A stretch of 33,465 nucleotides of DNA, taken from Candidatus Spechtbacteria bacterium RIFCSPLOWO2_12_FULL_38_22. Its GTDB lineage: Bacteria > Patescibacteriota > Minisyncoccia > Spechtbacterales > 2-12-FULL-38-22. Of the stretch, positions 14,121 through 22,484 are shown piece by piece (the first letter of the stretch is position 1; each line of letters begins with the position of its first letter). The notes below the pieces were generated by a model, which was not told the DNA's origin, did no database searches, and worked only from the letters and a program-made list of their open reading frames with translations. Location: contig MHOK01000019.1 in the NCBI GenBank assembly GCA_001820055.1, positions 1 to 33,465 of the forward strand, in the 5' to 3' direction. A program made the position numbers and the translations under genes.

Positions 14121-15515
14121 TTATCTACCTTCCAATACATCTATATCTCCTTGATACTGAACTGCTAAATCCATTATTCCTACCCCTGTAGCATCTGTGT
14201 AAGCCCAATAAGCTGGGTTATTCCACCCTCCTCCAGCATAATATACTAAGGCTGCTTTGCGTTCCAAGGCGTATGTTTGCGCTGAAGCTCCTGCATCTGC
14301 TAGTTTTACAGCAGAAGCTATAAAGGCATCCTGTATGAGCCATGGATTTGCCTCACGACCTAAAATAGCCGATACCCTTTCTCTATATGCCATCCATGTT
14401 GATGGAATAAACTGCGCAGGACCCATAGCTCCTCCGTAACCATATCTGGGATGAGGACAAGAAACAGCAGTCGCAAAAGGATCTAATCCAAGCGCTGAAG
14501 TAATCTCCAAAAACGGCCCCACGTCACGAGACGGTTTCATAACTCTACTATAAGCTGTTCCCGTATTTTTACCCTTCCCGCTTCCTGTGTTTACGTCAAC
14601 TAAATAACAAAGCCCAACATTTTGCCCCCAAGAGCTCTCGCGTTTTAAAACAGCTAGTAAAAAGGCGGGTCTTACACCAGTTATGGATGAGGCAACTTTT
14701 GCGTACTCATAGGCTTCACCAAAAGAAGTAGCAACTCCTGCGCCTTCCAGCACAAACAATTGATTGCGAACTTCAGAAATTGTCTTCTGTTTTGTTTGAG
14801 CTACCTCACGAAAAGCATATTCTTTAGAACGGCTTGATTGTAACAAGACTTTTACTTCTTGGGCTTTTTGTTCAATTTGCGCTTGCTCTAGTTCTTGCAC
14901 TTGTATCAACTTAAGTTGTCCATTAATTCTACTCTCAAGCGCCACCTGCTCCTTTTCAATATCACTTTTTATGACGTTTACCTTTTCTAAAGTATCTTTC
15001 ATGGACTCTTGCAACGTTTTTATATGATTTATGTCATTAAAAAATTCAGAAATTGTATTGCTTGTCAAAATAATCTCTACAGAAGAAACGTCGTCTAGTT
15101 TATAGATACTTAAAATAATCTTACCCAAAAGCTCCTTTTGTTTATCCGCTTTTTCCTCTAAAAAAACGACGGTTTCTTCATTTTGCCCGATGGCAAAATC
15201 GGTTTGGTTAATGACCAACTGATTACGTTCTATTTTTATCTCAATCCCACGTATTTCCGCTTTCAGTATGGATATATCCCTATCGTAACCATCCGCTTCT
15301 TGTTTGTGAGCATTAACCTCTTCTTGAATTTTTTGCAGTTCTTGTTCCAACGCTTGCAACTGCTCGCGTAACTTTTGTTTTTCTTGTTCTTTTACGGCCA
15401 CATCTTCTTGTAATTTCTGCACTGGATCACCCTCTTGCGCGTATATACTTGCGCTAAAAAATAACGGGCTTACAAAGTAAAAAAACAAAAATATAAGGAT
15501 TTTTATATTTTTCAT
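14121..15515 (-). CDS. Secreted coiled-coil lytic transglycosylase (MltB/SLT-like)
   Basis: A 464-residue exported protein. An N-terminal signal peptide (KNIKILIFLFFYFVSPLFF ... SIYAQ) is followed by a long coiled coil (about 30-250, rich in Q, E, K), like the EnvC/PcsB/CwlO-type hydrolase regulators. The C-terminal catalytic domain (about 262-464) has LLAVLKRESSWG with the likely acid glutamate E293, and YGGAMGPAQFIPSTWMAY (360-377), the motif of MltB-type and related lytic transglycosylases. It should cleave peptidoglycan glycan strands outside the cell. The coiled coil may tether or regulate it. Two cysteines (303 and 353) could form a disulfide. Convergent with the LysM-like gene. Confidence 0.85.
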   Translation of the reverse strand: MKNIKILIFLFFYFVSPLFFSASIYAQEGDPVQKLQEDVAVKEQEKQKLREQLQALEQELQKIQEEVNAHKQEADGYDRDISILKAEIRGIEIKIERNQLVINQTDFAIGQNEETVVFLEEKADKQKELLGKIILSIYKLDDVSSVEIILTSNTISEFFNDINHIKTLQESMKDTLEKVNVIKSDIEKEQVALESRINGQLKLIQVQELEQAQIEQKAQEVKVLLQSSRSKEYAFREVAQTKQKTISEVRNQLFVLEGAGVATSFGEAYEYAKVASSITGVRPAFLLAVLKRESSWGQNVGLCYLVDVNTGSGKGKNTGTAYSRVMKPSRDVGPFLEITSALGLDPFATAVSCPHPRYGYGGAMGPAQFIPSTWMAYRERVSAILGREANPWLIQDAFIASAVKLADAGASAQTYALERKAALVYYAGGGWNNPAYWAYTDATGVGIMDLAVQYQGDIDVLEGR

Positions 15516-15574
15516 GCTTATACTTAATATTATACTAAGGGAGCAAGATTTGAACCAGAGTTAGCTTCTCCATT

Positions 15575-15608
15575 AACAGAAAAGCGGAAATAAATCCGCT
15601 TTTCTGTT
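15575..15608 (-). terminator. Terminator of rplY
   Basis: A 14-bp perfect stem AACAGAAAAGCGGA / TCCGCTTTTCTGTT with a 6-base loop, starting 19 bases after the stop of rplY. The T-rich part is within the 3' arm. Confidence 0.7.
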
Positions 15609-15626
15609 ATTGACCATCCCGCATCT

Positions 15627-16349
15627 TTACTCTTCACTTTTTGCCTGTTCTTCTTTTTCTCTTGCCTCACGCTCTTCTTCACCCTCTGTCTTTATTGACT
15701 CAATCGCTTCGCCTTCTGTGGTCTCTACAACTGGTTCCTCTTCCTCTTCACGAGGTTGCTCCACCGTAAAGACTGTTTGCTCCATATCAGCTAAAATTTC
15801 TATATTAGAAGGTATAATTAAATCTTTAACCAAAATGGAGTTACCCATTTCTTTTAACCCGCTCAAATCAACTGTAATTTCATGAATAAGATTTGTGGGT
15901 AAGGCTTTTATATTAACTTCGTGCAAGTTCTGTACTAAAATACCTCCAAGTTCTTTCACCGCTGGCGCTTCTCCACTAGATTCAACGGGAATAGAAAGTT
16001 CAATCTCTTTATCAAGCGGAAGTTGATAAAAATCTATGTGCATAAATTTTCCGCTAACTGGATGTACCTGTACTTCTCTAATTAAGACAACGTTATTTGC
16101 TTGTGACAGAACTTCTTGCGTGACTTCCTCGCCTTCCTTGTTTTCTTTGCTATCACCCTTATCAATATCCAAAGCAATAAGAGTTGTTTCTCCAGCTTCT
16201 TTGTAAGTATTATAAAAACTTTTATAACCCACCGATAAAGATTTGGGTGGATTTTTTGGTCCATACACGACCGCAGGAATTACCTCTTCCTGTAATAAAT
16301 GTTTTGCTTTTTTGTTTTTGTTTCTAGTTTTTACGGGTAGATGTAACAT
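15627..16349 (-). CDS. rplY: 50S ribosomal protein L25 (general stress protein CTC form)
   Basis: L25 binds 5S rRNA. This 240-residue protein is the two-domain CTC/TL5 form. The N-terminal 5S-binding domain (about 1-100) includes IPAVVYGPKN and ends VQVHPVSGKFMHIDFYQL. The C-terminal beta domain follows (ELSIPVESSGEAPAVKELGGILVQNL ... GNSILVKDL). A very acidic tail, about 45 residues, ends the protein (EEEEEPVVETTEGEAIES...). A short internal segment around 72-80 (GDSKENKEGEE) is extra and low-complexity. Transcribed alone; a repeat-rich gap separates it from the aldolase gene. Confidence 0.93.
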   Translation of the reverse strand: MLHLPVKTRNKNKKAKHLLQEEVIPAVVYGPKNPPKSLSVGYKSFYNTYKEAGETTLIALDIDKGDSKENKEGEEVTQEVLSQANNVVLIREVQVHPVSGKFMHIDFYQLPLDKEIELSIPVESSGEAPAVKELGGILVQNLHEVNIKALPTNLIHEITVDLSGLKEMGNSILVKDLIIPSNIEILADMEQTVFTVEQPREEEEEPVVETTEGEAIESIKTEGEEEREAREKEEQAKSEE

Positions 16350-16360
16350 AAAATTAGTGA

Positions 16361-16432
16361 GCCTGCCTGCCCTGCCTGCCTACCTGCACGTTGTGCGTAG
16401 GCAGGCGACAGGCAGGCGGTAGGCAGGTAGTT
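16361..16432. repeat. GCCTGCC/GGCAGGC palindromic repeat cluster
   Basis: Three or four GCCTGCCT words followed by GCACGTTGTGC and then inverted GGCAGGC words, able to fold into a long GC-rich hairpin in an AT-rich gap. The same words occur at 9692-9714, 24755-24880 (inside a gene), 30131-30178 and 30254-30274. A GTTAGTTGG-like AT-rich stretch follows; no gene is seen between 16350 and 16517. Confidence 0.85.
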
Positions 16433-16517
16433 AGTGGTTTGTAGTTGGTAGGAAAATCAACCAACTAATTTGAACACAATATCTAATGTACTATAAAATA
16501 AAACTAAAATCAAGCAC

Positions 16518-17384
16518 CTATACCCTGCCCGCAGAACCAAACAGCGCAATCTTCTGTTTTACAATTTCCACTGTTGCTTTGCGAGGATCGTCTAAATATT
16601 TATAAGGCGCCGTCTCTTCTGGTTTTTCTTTTAACTCTTCACGCAAAGCTTCAGTGTAGGCCACCCGTAGTTCTGTAGAAAAATGTATGTTATTTACTCC
16701 CATACTTACCAAACGCTTTATATCTTCATCGTTTATTCCGCTACCACCATGTAAAACAAGTGTTAAATCGTCTGGCAACGATTTCCTGAGTTCTTGTACC
16801 AATTTAAAATGAACTACTGGTTTATTGGCGGCGATTCCATGTAAATTACCAATCGCCGGCGCAAAACGATCAACGCCTGTTTCTTTAACAAATTCAACGG
16901 CCTCATCTACTTTTGTATAACTTTCTTCTGGAATTTTTATTTTTTCTTTATAAATCTTTGATGAATCTGTAACCAAATACCCTAACTCACCCTCAACTTC
17001 TACTTTAGAATTTATCTTTTTTGAATACTTTACAACTTCGCGTGTACCTTCAACATTTTCTTTAAAAGATTTTTTGGATAAATCTATATGAATAGAATCA
17101 TATCCTGCCTCAACTGCTTTTTTTGCGGCATCTACACTGTGAGAATGATCCGCGTTTAAAAATACAACTATACCCTCTTTGCGAAAACTTTCAACTAGAG
17201 CCACAACTTGTTTTAATCCCATAGCGTCCCTTTCTCCTTCGCTTGTGCCCACAAGCGCTGGGGACTTTGTTTCTCGAAGAGCATCTATAATACCTTCCAA
17301 TTGTTCCAGCGAAGAAAAATTAAAATGTGGCATAGCCCATTTTTCTTTAATTGCGCGCTTGTGCAACTGTGTTAATGTTTCCAT
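16518..17384 (-). CDS. fba: Class II fructose-bisphosphate aldolase family protein
   Basis: Catalyses reversible cleavage of fructose 1,6-bisphosphate (or a related ketose bisphosphate) with zinc. The 288-residue TIM barrel has the class II markers: MPHFNFSSLEQLEGII, FLNADHSHSVD with the catalytic aspartate D79 and zinc ligand H80, IGNLHGI (H182), LHGGSGINDEDI (H212) and a final NNIHFSTELR phosphate-binding loop. The tagatose or ketose form cannot be excluded from sequence alone. It is the last gene of the minus-strand carbohydrate block, 10 bases downstream of an unknown gene, which suggests translational linkage. Confidence 0.92.
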   Translation of the reverse strand: METLTQLHKRAIKEKWAMPHFNFSSLEQLEGIIDALRETKSPALVGTSEGERDAMGLKQVVALVESFRKEGIVVFLNADHSHSVDAAKKAVEAGYDSIHIDLSKKSFKENVEGTREVVKYSKKINSKVEVEGELGYLVTDSSKIYKEKIKIPEESYTKVDEAVEFVKETGVDRFAPAIGNLHGIAANKPVVHFKLVQELRKSLPDDLTLVLHGGSGINDEDIKRLVSMGVNNIHFSTELRVAYTEALREELKEKPEETAPYKYLDDPRKATVEIVKQKIALFGSAGRV

Positions 17385-17394
17385 GTTTTTATCC

Positions 17395-18663
17395 CTAAAT
17401 GTCTAACAAATTAATTATTCCTTTGCTAAAATTATCCATAAGCAATTTGTCTCTCTCCTCGGTTCCAACGTAACGCCTAAATAGCTCATTCCAAAGAGCT
17501 TCCTGTTGATGATATTTTACATACTCATCGCCTTCATGGGAAGCAGATACAAAACTCATTGCGTTATCTTCTAGGTCAAAACTTATTAAACTATCTTGTC
17601 CTTCTTTATTTTTAAAGTAACCAGCGACCCAGTCCATATTATTCCAAAATTCAAAAGATATTTCTTCTCTTTTTTTTCCAAATTCAACCAAATCTTGTTC
17701 ACCTTTATGCCAATGAAGAGCTTCAGGATTTACACGAGGCAAAGATAACCTTGGGTCTTTATGATTTTCCTTCCATAAATATCTTTGCACTATTAACCAC
17801 TCTCCCTTTGTTACGCTATTTTTTTCAAGCACGTCGCCACGCAAAAGAGCTTTTAAATGTTCAGCAAAATTTTCGCTTGCAAAATTTTTTTCAAATAGTT
17901 TACTGTAAAAACTAATTTCGTGAAAATAGTGGAAAAATAAAGCAAAATCACGAAATAAAGCTCCCTGCAAATGCTGATTTATTGGATTTAAAAATATAAT
18001 ACCAAACTCTTTCAAATGGCTCACATTATGATGCTTTTTCTCAACAAATTTCTTGCCAATATCGTACCACTGCGGACCGAGCATGCGAAGTTCTATTTGA
18101 CGCTTTTCAAAATCGTCAGCGCTAAAACTGCCATAAGCAACATCGAAAGCCTTATGCATCCATTCGTTTGTCTCTGTAAAACGCAATGCGCTCATCACCT
18201 CCGTTATATCTTCTTTTTCTAACAACTCCCAAACATCTTTATATTTTAGATATTCAATTGTCCCTACCGGAGGATATTTGAGTAAGATTTCCTGTGCTTT
18301 TTCTTTTTTTAAAAAATAACCTTCCTTATCCGATAAAATTTCAAATGCTAACTCTCTCAATTTTTCAAATAGTTTCTTTGCTTTTTTTATATCTTCAAAA
18401 TCTTCTCGGTTTCCACTTACACAAGCATACAACCCTTGTTCATCTTTTCCTATGTGTTCGGTTAAAGCATAAACAATTTTCTCTGCGTTAGAATCTTTAT
18501 TCAAACCCAACAATTCTAACCGTTTTTCAATTGCGTTGTGCATATCGTTTTGCACTTCCGCAACAATACCCCCCTTACTAAGGATTTCTTCCATATCGTT
18601 TTCTAAATTTTCTAAAACACTTTCCTCAACGCGTAAAATATCGTGTAATTTAATATCTTTCAT
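17395..18663 (-). CDS. Unknown conserved-looking protein next to aldolase
   Basis: A 422-residue soluble protein, rich in charged and aromatic residues, with no signal peptide or membrane segment. It is mainly helical. Noticeable stretches are RMLGPQWYDIGKKFVEKKHHNVSH, FRDFALFFHYFHEISFYSKLFEKNF and a C-terminal MDWVAGYFKNKEGQDSLISFDLEDN. Several histidines cluster (HWHKGEQD) but no catalytic pattern is recognised. It lies between the PfkB kinase (25-base gap) and aldolase (10-base gap) and is probably in one operon with them, so a sugar-phosphate related role is possible. That is context only. Confidence 0.65.
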   Translation of the reverse strand: MKDIKLHDILRVEESVLENLENDMEEILSKGGIVAEVQNDMHNAIEKRLELLGLNKDSNAEKIVYALTEHIGKDEQGLYACVSGNREDFEDIKKAKKLFEKLRELAFEILSDKEGYFLKKEKAQEILLKYPPVGTIEYLKYKDVWELLEKEDITEVMSALRFTETNEWMHKAFDVAYGSFSADDFEKRQIELRMLGPQWYDIGKKFVEKKHHNVSHLKEFGIIFLNPINQHLQGALFRDFALFFHYFHEISFYSKLFEKNFASENFAEHLKALLRGDVLEKNSVTKGEWLIVQRYLWKENHKDPRLSLPRVNPEALHWHKGEQDLVEFGKKREEISFEFWNNMDWVAGYFKNKEGQDSLISFDLEDNAMSFVSASHEGDEYVKYHQQEALWNELFRRYVGTEERDKLLMDNFSKGIINLLDI

Positions 18664-18688
18664 GGCTTATTCTTATAGGTGTACCAAA

Positions 18689-19681
18689 TTAGACCAACCT
18701 AGTCTTTATAATACTTACTTTTCCAAATTTATCTATAGAATCTTGACGAGTTAAAACGCCCATGTTCGCACCCCACTCCCCCAAAACACTTGCCGAATTA
18801 GTAGTCCCAAGCTGTATCGCATCCTCCACACTTAAACCTCGCATAATAGCGCAGGTAAAACCAGAACCGAATGCATCTCCTGCTCCTGTTCTATCAACAA
18901 ACTTCGGTTCCTTAACTATTCCAGCCTCCCACCGTGTTTTACCATCGGATACAATAACACCTTCGGGGCCTTTTGTCATAACCGCAATACCAAAAACCCA
19001 GTCATCCAGCTTCTCAAATAACTTATCTTCTTTTTTAAAATCAACACCTGTTAAATAGGACGCCTCTTCCTGATTTAAAAATAATATATCAACATGCTTT
19101 AAAAATGGAACTAACTTATGCCCCATTTCTAATTGGGTACTTCCCGGATTAAACGCAATTTTTACCCCGTGCTTTTTTGCTTCCTTGAGTATGGGTTCAA
19201 ATAATTTTGCACTCTCTTGTCCTAAATGCGTTAAATAAATCCACTTGGTCTTTCTCAAAAAATCTAAATTAATATCCTTATCAGTTAAATACGATGTTGC
19301 GCCTCTATATACAAAAATACTTCGCTCTCCGCTGGGCGAATGTATAACAGTTGAGTACGCGGTTTTATGTATTTGGTCTGCAACTATAAACTCTGCTGAA
19401 ACTCCCACATCGTTTAGTCTTTGCTCTATCATTTCCCCCCCAAAATCTTCTCCCACTTTACAGATAATACCTGTATTAAATCCCTGTTGCGCGAATGTAA
19501 CTGCGTTATTAACAGCGTCTCCTCCTGTTGTAAAAAACAAATTTTCTACCTCCACCTTAGAACCTTCTGATACGCAAATTCCCTTACCTGTTTCAAATTT
19601 TTTATCCTCCACAACCTTAAGAGCGCTACTTTCTAAGTATACATCGCGTGTCGCAGAACCAATTGTTATAATGTCGTACAT
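18689..19681 (-). CDS. PfkB-family sugar kinase
   Basis: A ribokinase/PfkB-fold kinase that phosphorylates a sugar or nucleoside with ATP. The chosen ATG gives 330 residues beginning MYDIITIGSATRDVYL; the longer frame adds seven residues without support. It contains the N-terminal GG-rich substrate loop TTGGDAVNNAVTFAQQG, NPGSTQLEMG, and the C-terminal PfkB signature DRTGAGDAFGSGF with catalytic D269 and the anion hole GAGD. Substrate is not determinable, but the neighbours (transketolase, aldolase) suggest a 6-phosphofructokinase or pentose kinase role. No Shine-Dalgarno. A CPR-type GTAAC leader precedes it. Confidence 0.85.
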   Translation of the reverse strand: MYDIITIGSATRDVYLESSALKVVEDKKFETGKGICVSEGSKVEVENLFFTTGGDAVNNAVTFAQQGFNTGIICKVGEDFGGEMIEQRLNDVGVSAEFIVADQIHKTAYSTVIHSPSGERSIFVYRGATSYLTDKDINLDFLRKTKWIYLTHLGQESAKLFEPILKEAKKHGVKIAFNPGSTQLEMGHKLVPFLKHVDILFLNQEEASYLTGVDFKKEDKLFEKLDDWVFGIAVMTKGPEGVIVSDGKTRWEAGIVKEPKFVDRTGAGDAFGSGFTCAIMRGLSVEDAIQLGTTNSASVLGEWGANMGVLTRQDSIDKFGKVSIIKTRLV

Positions 19682-19761
19682 AAAACATAAAACTTGTAAC
19701 ACGTAACATGTAACAAGTAATTATCTCCTGTTACTTTATTCTAATACATTTTGGGCAAAAT

Positions 19762-19861
19762 AAAAAACCATTTGAGAGCGCAAGTGTAACTTGTATTCTT
19801 AAATGGTTTTTTGTTGAATATGAGGTCCCGCGGCGCTGTGTGTGCAACACAGCGCCGCGGG
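19762..19861 (-). terminator. Double hairpin terminator of the GC-rich orphan gene
   Basis: First a 15-bp GC-rich perfect hairpin, CCCGCGGCGCTGTGT / ACACAGCGCCGCGGG (19827-19861). Then a second stem, AAAAAACCATTT / AAATGGTTTTTT (19762-19773 with 19801-19812), followed on the minus strand by ATTTTG. They lie just after the stop codon at 19886. The GC-rich stem is far above local base composition and seems to belong with the gene. Confidence 0.8.
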
Positions 19862-19885
19862 AATCCTGTTTGTCTTGATCGAGCT

Positions 19886-20239
19886 CTAGGCCTGAATCAC
19901 GCCCATGTTGCGAAGCGCACCGAAGTGCGGCTTGCACAACATCGGGCGGGACGTTCCAAGCTTGTCCTTCAAGGCTTCGTCGAAGCCCTTGCGAATAGCC
20001 CGATCGTCAAGATCCAATCCGGCGAGCACAGCCAACTGACGACGCAGTTGCAACGCTCCGGTCGTGCCGGGGGCAAAACATCCGACGTGCCATGGCTTTC
20101 CGTGCACGACCATGAGGTCGGCACGGCATGCCCGCCTGTACGTGTCCAACACGAACTCCAGGTTCGCCGTTGGAACTCGCCAGTCTGATGGATACCCCAA
20201 ACGAGCAAGTTGCTCACGGGGTTCAGTGGGAAACGCCAT
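19886..20239 (-). CDS. GC-rich orphan gene, 117 residues, unknown function
   Basis: The protein begins MAFPTEPREQLARLGYPSDW and is arginine- and leucine-rich with no membrane segment. Features include ADLMVVHGKPWHVGCF and a helical RAIRKGFDEALKDKLG. No family is recognised. Its DNA is roughly 60 percent GC, in contrast to its AT-rich neighbours. It is a self-contained unit: own promoter (20267-20295), a strong AGAAGGAGG Shine-Dalgarno unlike most genes here, and own double terminator. It interrupts the transketolase-kinase gene order. The composition and autonomy suggest recent acquisition or special codon selection. The opposite strand has an open frame too, but lacks these signals. Confidence 0.7.
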   Translation of the reverse strand: MAFPTEPREQLARLGYPSDWRVPTANLEFVLDTYRRACRADLMVVHGKPWHVGCFAPGTTGALQLRRQLAVLAGLDLDDRAIRKGFDEALKDKLGTSRPMLCKPHFGALRNMGVIQA

Positions 20240-20266
20240 CTTGCATCCTCCTTCTGGATTACATAC

Positions 20267-20295
20267 ATTATACCATACCTAACTAAAAAAAGCAA
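20267..20295 (-). promoter_or_regulatory. Promoter of the GC-rich orphan gene
   Basis: On the minus strand TTGCTT (20290-20295) and TATAAT (20267-20272) with a 17-base spacer and an extended -10 (TGG before TATAAT). The -35 box lies in the 3' arm of the transketolase terminator. Confidence 0.8.
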
Positions 20296-20314
20296 GAGCT
20301 TCGCTTGCTTTTAG
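20285..20314 (-). terminator. Terminator of the transketolase C gene
   Basis: On the minus strand AAAAGCAAG-CGAAGCT-CTTGCTTTTTTT; stem of 9-10 bp followed by T. It follows the stop at 20345 after a short GTAAC-type stretch. Confidence 0.8.
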
Positions 20315-20344
20315 GGCTTTAAATTACTAGTTACTAAGTACTAA

Positions 20345-21319
20345 TTACATATTACTGAGAAACTTCCACAAAATTTCTTTTACCCCTTCTTTATCTAGTT
20401 TATACTTTTTCCATAAATCTTTAACCGATCCCGACTCTGTAAATTCATCCATAACTCCGTGCAGTTTTATTGGCACCGGATAATTTTGGCTTAAAAATTC
20501 ACAAACCGCGCTCCCTCCCCCACCAACTATGTTGTGATCTTCCGCGAAAAATACACGACCTGTCTTTTTAATACTTTTTAAAATCGTTATTTCATCCAAA
20601 GGTTTTATGGTGTGTAAATTTATTACTTCAATTGAAACTTCTTTTTTTAATTCTTCTGCAATTTGGAGCAACCAATAAACCATATATCCATGTCCCATCG
20701 CAGTTATATCTTTTCCTTCGCGTAAAACTTGCGCTTTACCTACCTCAAATGGAGTTTTTTCAGTTGTAAATACGGGAGTGTTTTCGCGCGCGTTACGAAC
20801 ATATACAGGACCCTTTAAATCATACGCCGCTTTTACCGCAAGCCGCGCCTGTTCGTAATCTGCAGGACAAATAACTGTAAAATTAGGCAAAGTCCTTGTG
20901 AGAGTTACATCTTCTGTCATTTGATGCGTAGGGCCGTCAGGACCTGTCGCAAGGCCCGCATGAGAAGATACAAAAATTACATGGTTATTTGGATATGCAA
21001 TGGTTGTACGAATTGGCTCCCACGCCCTACCAATTAAAAATGGAGCGTATGTTACAGCGTATGGAACCATGCCTTCGTATGCCAGTCCCGCAGAAATTCC
21101 AATTAGATTTTGCTCTGCGACACCAACTTGTATAAATCTTTCTGGAAATTTTTCTGCAAAATAATGCGCGCGAGACGATTCTGTCGTGTCTGCGCCCAAA
21201 ACGACCATATTCTCTTTTTCTGCACCAAGCTCAGCCATACCGATACCTGCGCCATTGCGCATAGCTTTCCATTCTATACTTTTTTCATCTAAATAATTTT
21301 TTTGAAATTTATAATCCAT
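20345..21319 (-). CDS. Transketolase, C-terminal subunit
   Basis: The pyrimidine-binding and C-terminal domains of transketolase as a separate 324-residue chain. It has VVLGADTTESS, the conserved glutamate region FIQVGVAEQNLIGISAGLAYEG (the glutamate activates thiamine diphosphate), and GLATGPDGPTHQMTEDVTL. The C-terminal domain begins near FEVGKAQVLREGKDITAMGHG. Together with the N-terminal subunit encoded just upstream (21483-22373) it should form the active enzyme that transfers two-carbon units in the non-oxidative pentose phosphate pathway. Split transketolase is common in CPR bacteria and archaea. A 1-deoxyxylulose-5-phosphate synthase is less likely given rpe and rpiB next to it. Confidence 0.92.
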   Translation of the reverse strand: MDYKFQKNYLDEKSIEWKAMRNGAGIGMAELGAEKENMVVLGADTTESSRAHYFAEKFPERFIQVGVAEQNLIGISAGLAYEGMVPYAVTYAPFLIGRAWEPIRTTIAYPNNHVIFVSSHAGLATGPDGPTHQMTEDVTLTRTLPNFTVICPADYEQARLAVKAAYDLKGPVYVRNARENTPVFTTEKTPFEVGKAQVLREGKDITAMGHGYMVYWLLQIAEELKKEVSIEVINLHTIKPLDEITILKSIKKTGRVFFAEDHNIVGGGGSAVCEFLSQNYPVPIKLHGVMDEFTESGSVKDLWKKYKLDKEGVKEILWKFLSNM

Positions 21320-21332
21320 AATTTTTGCTTCG

Positions 21333-21482
21333 CAAACTCACAAAACCAGTAACTAGTAACATTTAACAAGTAACTAGTAATTTTTATCCACCTTCGGCGG
21401 AATGTCTCTTGCCCCGACACGTCGGGACTTTTACTTGTTACCAATTACTGATTACTTGTTACTGCGAGAACAAAGTTCGAGC
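21333..21482. repeat. GTAAC/GTTAC intergenic repeat, copy 2
   Basis: Fills the gap between the two transketolase subunit genes. Block order is the same as 9650-9825: CAGTAACTAGTAAC words, CCACCTTCGGCGGAAT, a GACACGTCGGG hairpin, inverted TTGTTACC/GTTACTG words, then TTCGAGC touching the TAA stop codon of the N subunit. The outer blocks can pair into a long hairpin. It holds no gene. Confidence 0.75.
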
Positions 21483-22373
21483 TTATTCCCCATGTTCAAT
21501 TTTCCCTCCAAGAGTACGCAATTCCCTCAACGCTTCTTTTAGCTGGTCTTTCCTTTTAACTTCGTCCTCTGGTCCTGCTCCCGGAGGAACGCCGTGCCAG
21601 CGGTAATCGTCCTCCATAAAATCAACTCCCTTTCCCGGAATTGTATGCGCGATTATTAAAACCGGTTTTTGATGCACCGCCTTTGCTTCCTCCACTGTGG
21701 ATACGATTTCTGCTATATTGTGCGCATTCATTTCCATAACATGCCAACCAAATGCTTCGTATTTCTCTCGAAGCGGTTCAAGAGGCATTATATCTTCCGT
21801 AAAACCGTCTATTTGAATATTGTTTCTATCTATTAATCCAATGAAATTATCAAATTTTTGTTTTCCCGCAAACATTACCGCTTCCAATGTCATTCCTTCC
21901 TGCTGTTCGCCATCGCTCATAAAACAATAAATTGTATATTCATGTTCTTGGTTTCTGAATCTTCGCGCCATAGCCATTCCGCATGCCTGGCTTAACCCTT
22001 CTCCGAGGGGACCACTTGTGGTTTCAAGCGCCGGGATTCTGTGGATATTAGGGTGTCCTTCCAACCGTGAACCTATTTTACGTAAAGTCATTAGTTCTTC
22101 TTTTGTAATATCGTATCCAGCATGATGCATAGTTACATAACGAACTGGCACAATATGACCATTAGACAAAATTAAGCGATCTCGCTTTTCCCAGCGCGGT
22201 TCACGCGGCCTATGGTTTAAAATATGAAAATAAAACGCGGTAAATATATCTGCCATACCCAAAGGTCCGCCGCTATGTCCGCTTCCAGCTTCTTCCAGCA
22301 TCTTCATTAAATCTATACGAATCTCATTCGCCTTTTTTTCTAAAACTTTAATTTTTTCACTATGAATACTCAT
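21483..22373 (-). CDS. Transketolase, N-terminal subunit
   Basis: The thiamine diphosphate-binding domain of transketolase as a 296-residue chain, starting MSIHSEKIKVLEKKA. A longer frame adds seven residues upstream without support. Diagnostic motifs are GSGHSGGPLGMADIFTAFYF, then TSGPLGEGLSQACGMA, and the cofactor and metal-binding FMSDGEQQEGMTLEA with NNIQIDG. It needs the C-terminal subunit encoded immediately downstream. The two genes are separated by a GTAAC repeat of about 160 bases rather than being overlapped, which is unusual for subunits needed in equal amounts. No Shine-Dalgarno; a GTGAGCGTAGCGAACAAAA leader precedes the ATG. Confidence 0.93.
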   Translation of the reverse strand: MSIHSEKIKVLEKKANEIRIDLMKMLEEAGSGHSGGPLGMADIFTAFYFHILNHRPREPRWEKRDRLILSNGHIVPVRYVTMHHAGYDITKEELMTLRKIGSRLEGHPNIHRIPALETTSGPLGEGLSQACGMAMARRFRNQEHEYTIYCFMSDGEQQEGMTLEAVMFAGKQKFDNFIGLIDRNNIQIDGFTEDIMPLEPLREKYEAFGWHVMEMNAHNIAEIVSTVEEAKAVHQKPVLIIAHTIPGKGVDFMEDDYRWHGVPPGAGPEDEVKRKDQLKEALRELRTLGGKIEHGE

Positions 22374-22484
22374 AATTTTGTTCGCTACGCTCACAAGATA
22401 GTAATAAGTAATAAGTAATCAGTAATCAGTAATGCCTTCGGCGCTTTTTATTTTTATTGTCAGTTATTTATTACTTGTTACTAG
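22374..22484. repeat. GTAAC/GTTAC intergenic repeat, copy 3
   Basis: Between transketolase N and rpe. Contains AGTAATAAGTAATCAGTAAT words, GCCTTCGGCGC, and inverted TTACTTGTTACTAGTTAC words, similar in plan to the copies at 9650 and 21333 but more diverged. Shorter fragments occur at 19691-19736, 20322-20356 and 23976-24050. No gene. Confidence 0.7.

Noticed and set aside
15541-15574. tRNA-like T-arm words (GGTTCAAATC on the minus strand) next to rplY terminator
   Set aside because: Only a T-loop-like stretch is present; no acceptor, anticodon or D arm can be built. At best a remnant.
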